Assembly: GCA_030616145.1 (NCBI GenBank)
Contig: JAUWXU010000004.1
Coordinates: 1 to 13,214, forward strand
Direction: 5' to 3'
Source of the DNA: Candidatus Omnitrophota bacterium
Lineage (GTDB): Bacteria > Omnitrophota > JAUWXU01
Length of the DNA: 13,214 nt
Shown: positions 12,893-13,214 of the stretch, one piece after another
How the letters are laid out: each line of letters begins with the position of its first letter
How positions within the stretch are numbered: the stretch's first letter is position 1
The notes under the pieces: model-generated
What the model saw: the letters and a program-made list of their open reading frames with translations, nothing else
Databases searched by the model: none
Told to the model about the DNA's origin: nothing
Program-made: the position numbers and the translations under genes

Positions 12893-13214
12893 TTTCAGAT
12901 TTAAGCTGCGGGAATAAGATAACATCCCTGATTGAAGCTGAATTGGTAAGCAACATCACCAATCTATCAATCCCTATCCCCAAACCACCGGTGGGAGGCA
13001 TCCCATACTCAAGGGCCCTCAAAAAATCCTCATCTATTTTCCCAATCTCTCCCTCAACCGGCATCTGGGTCTTGAATCTTTCCCTTTGCTCAACAGGATC
13101 ATTCAACTCTGAATAGGCATTAGCCACTTCTAATCCGCCAATAAACAATTCAAATCTTTCGGTAAGCAATGGATTATCCGGCTTTCTCTTGGCCAGGGGG
13201 CACAATTCACTAAA
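12888..13214 (-). CDS. lysS: Lysyl-tRNA synthetase (class II), C-terminal part (cut by window edge)
   Basis: The frame is open to the window edge, so only the last 108 residues are seen. The in-frame TTG near the edge is not a real start: the preceding codons read F-S-E and continue the family sequence. The visible part contains LCPLAKRKPDNPLLTERFELFIGG, then EVANAYSELNDP, which carries conserved substrate-binding residues. Class II motif 3, GGLGIGIDRLVMLLTN, follows. The protein ends normally at FPQLKSEK, so the C-terminus is complete. The enzyme charges tRNA-Lys with lysine in the cytoplasm. The stop codon lies inside a hairpin repeat, and the lolC/E-like gene begins 55 nt later. Confidence 0.97.
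   Translation of the reverse strand, partial: FSELCPLAKRKPDNPLLTERFELFIGGLEVANAYSELNDPVEQRERFKTQMPVEGEIGKIDEDFLRALEYGMPPTGGLGIGIDRLVMLLTNSASIRDVILFPQLKSEK

Noticed and set aside
13203..13205. TTG as a start of a short separate gene at the window end
   Set aside because: The frame stays open to the edge and the codons before it continue the lysyl-tRNA synthetase sequence, so this is a truncated gene.

Overview
The window reads as one continuous block of chromosomal genes, all on the minus strand, so transcription runs from high to low coordinates. It suggests a diderm (two-membrane) bacterium from a lineage outside the classical Proteobacteria. It encodes outer-membrane lipid machinery (a LolC/E-LolD lipoprotein exporter, an MlaE-MlaF-MlaD phospholipid transporter and an AsmA/TamB-like protein). 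Beside these sits a protein-arginine phosphorylation and proteolysis module (McsA, McsB, ClpC) followed by RadA and a YacL-type PIN/TRAM protein, a gene order best known from Firmicutes. Base composition is moderate and slightly AT-rich. Candidatus Omnitrophota or a similar candidate phylum is my best guess, but the sequence alone cannot fix this. No phage, transposon, CRISPR array, rRNA or tRNA is visible.

Layout in the direction of transcription: (1) the C-terminal part of lysyl-tRNA synthetase, cut by the window edge; (2) lolC/E-like permease and lolD ATPase, overlapping by 8 nt; (3) a branched-chain aminotransferase (ilvE-like); (4) mcsA, mcsB and clpC, with mcsB and clpC overlapping by 8 nt; (5) a 575-residue AsmA/TamB-like protein with an N-terminal membrane anchor, then mlaE, mlaF and mlaD; (6) radA; (7) the N-terminal membrane region of a YacL-like protein, cut by the other window edge. 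Gaps are mostly short (9-91 nt), which suggests a few long transcription units. No gene-free stretch exceeds 100 nt.

Functionally, McsA/McsB would mark damaged proteins with phosphoarginine for ClpC (with ClpP, not in the window). The ClpC N-domain keeps both glutamates that correspond to the phosphoarginine-pocket residues of B. subtilis ClpC. The AsmA-like/MlaE/MlaF/MlaD group looks like a lipid-transport unit between inner and outer membrane, inserted between clpC and radA, which are usually adjacent in Firmicutes. No ctsR repressor gene is present where it would be expected.

The spacers carry most of the unexplained structure. There is a hairpin that buries the radA ribosome-binding site, a perfect 18-bp palindrome abutting the mcsB ribosome-binding site, a near-palindrome between mlaE and mlaF, and a degenerate GGTTAAYT-type short repeat in three spacers that twice supplies the stop codon of the preceding gene. 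I did not find a convincing completely new enzymatic system. The strongest candidates for novelty are the lipid-transfer unit inside the stress-proteolysis cluster and these RNA/DNA structures.
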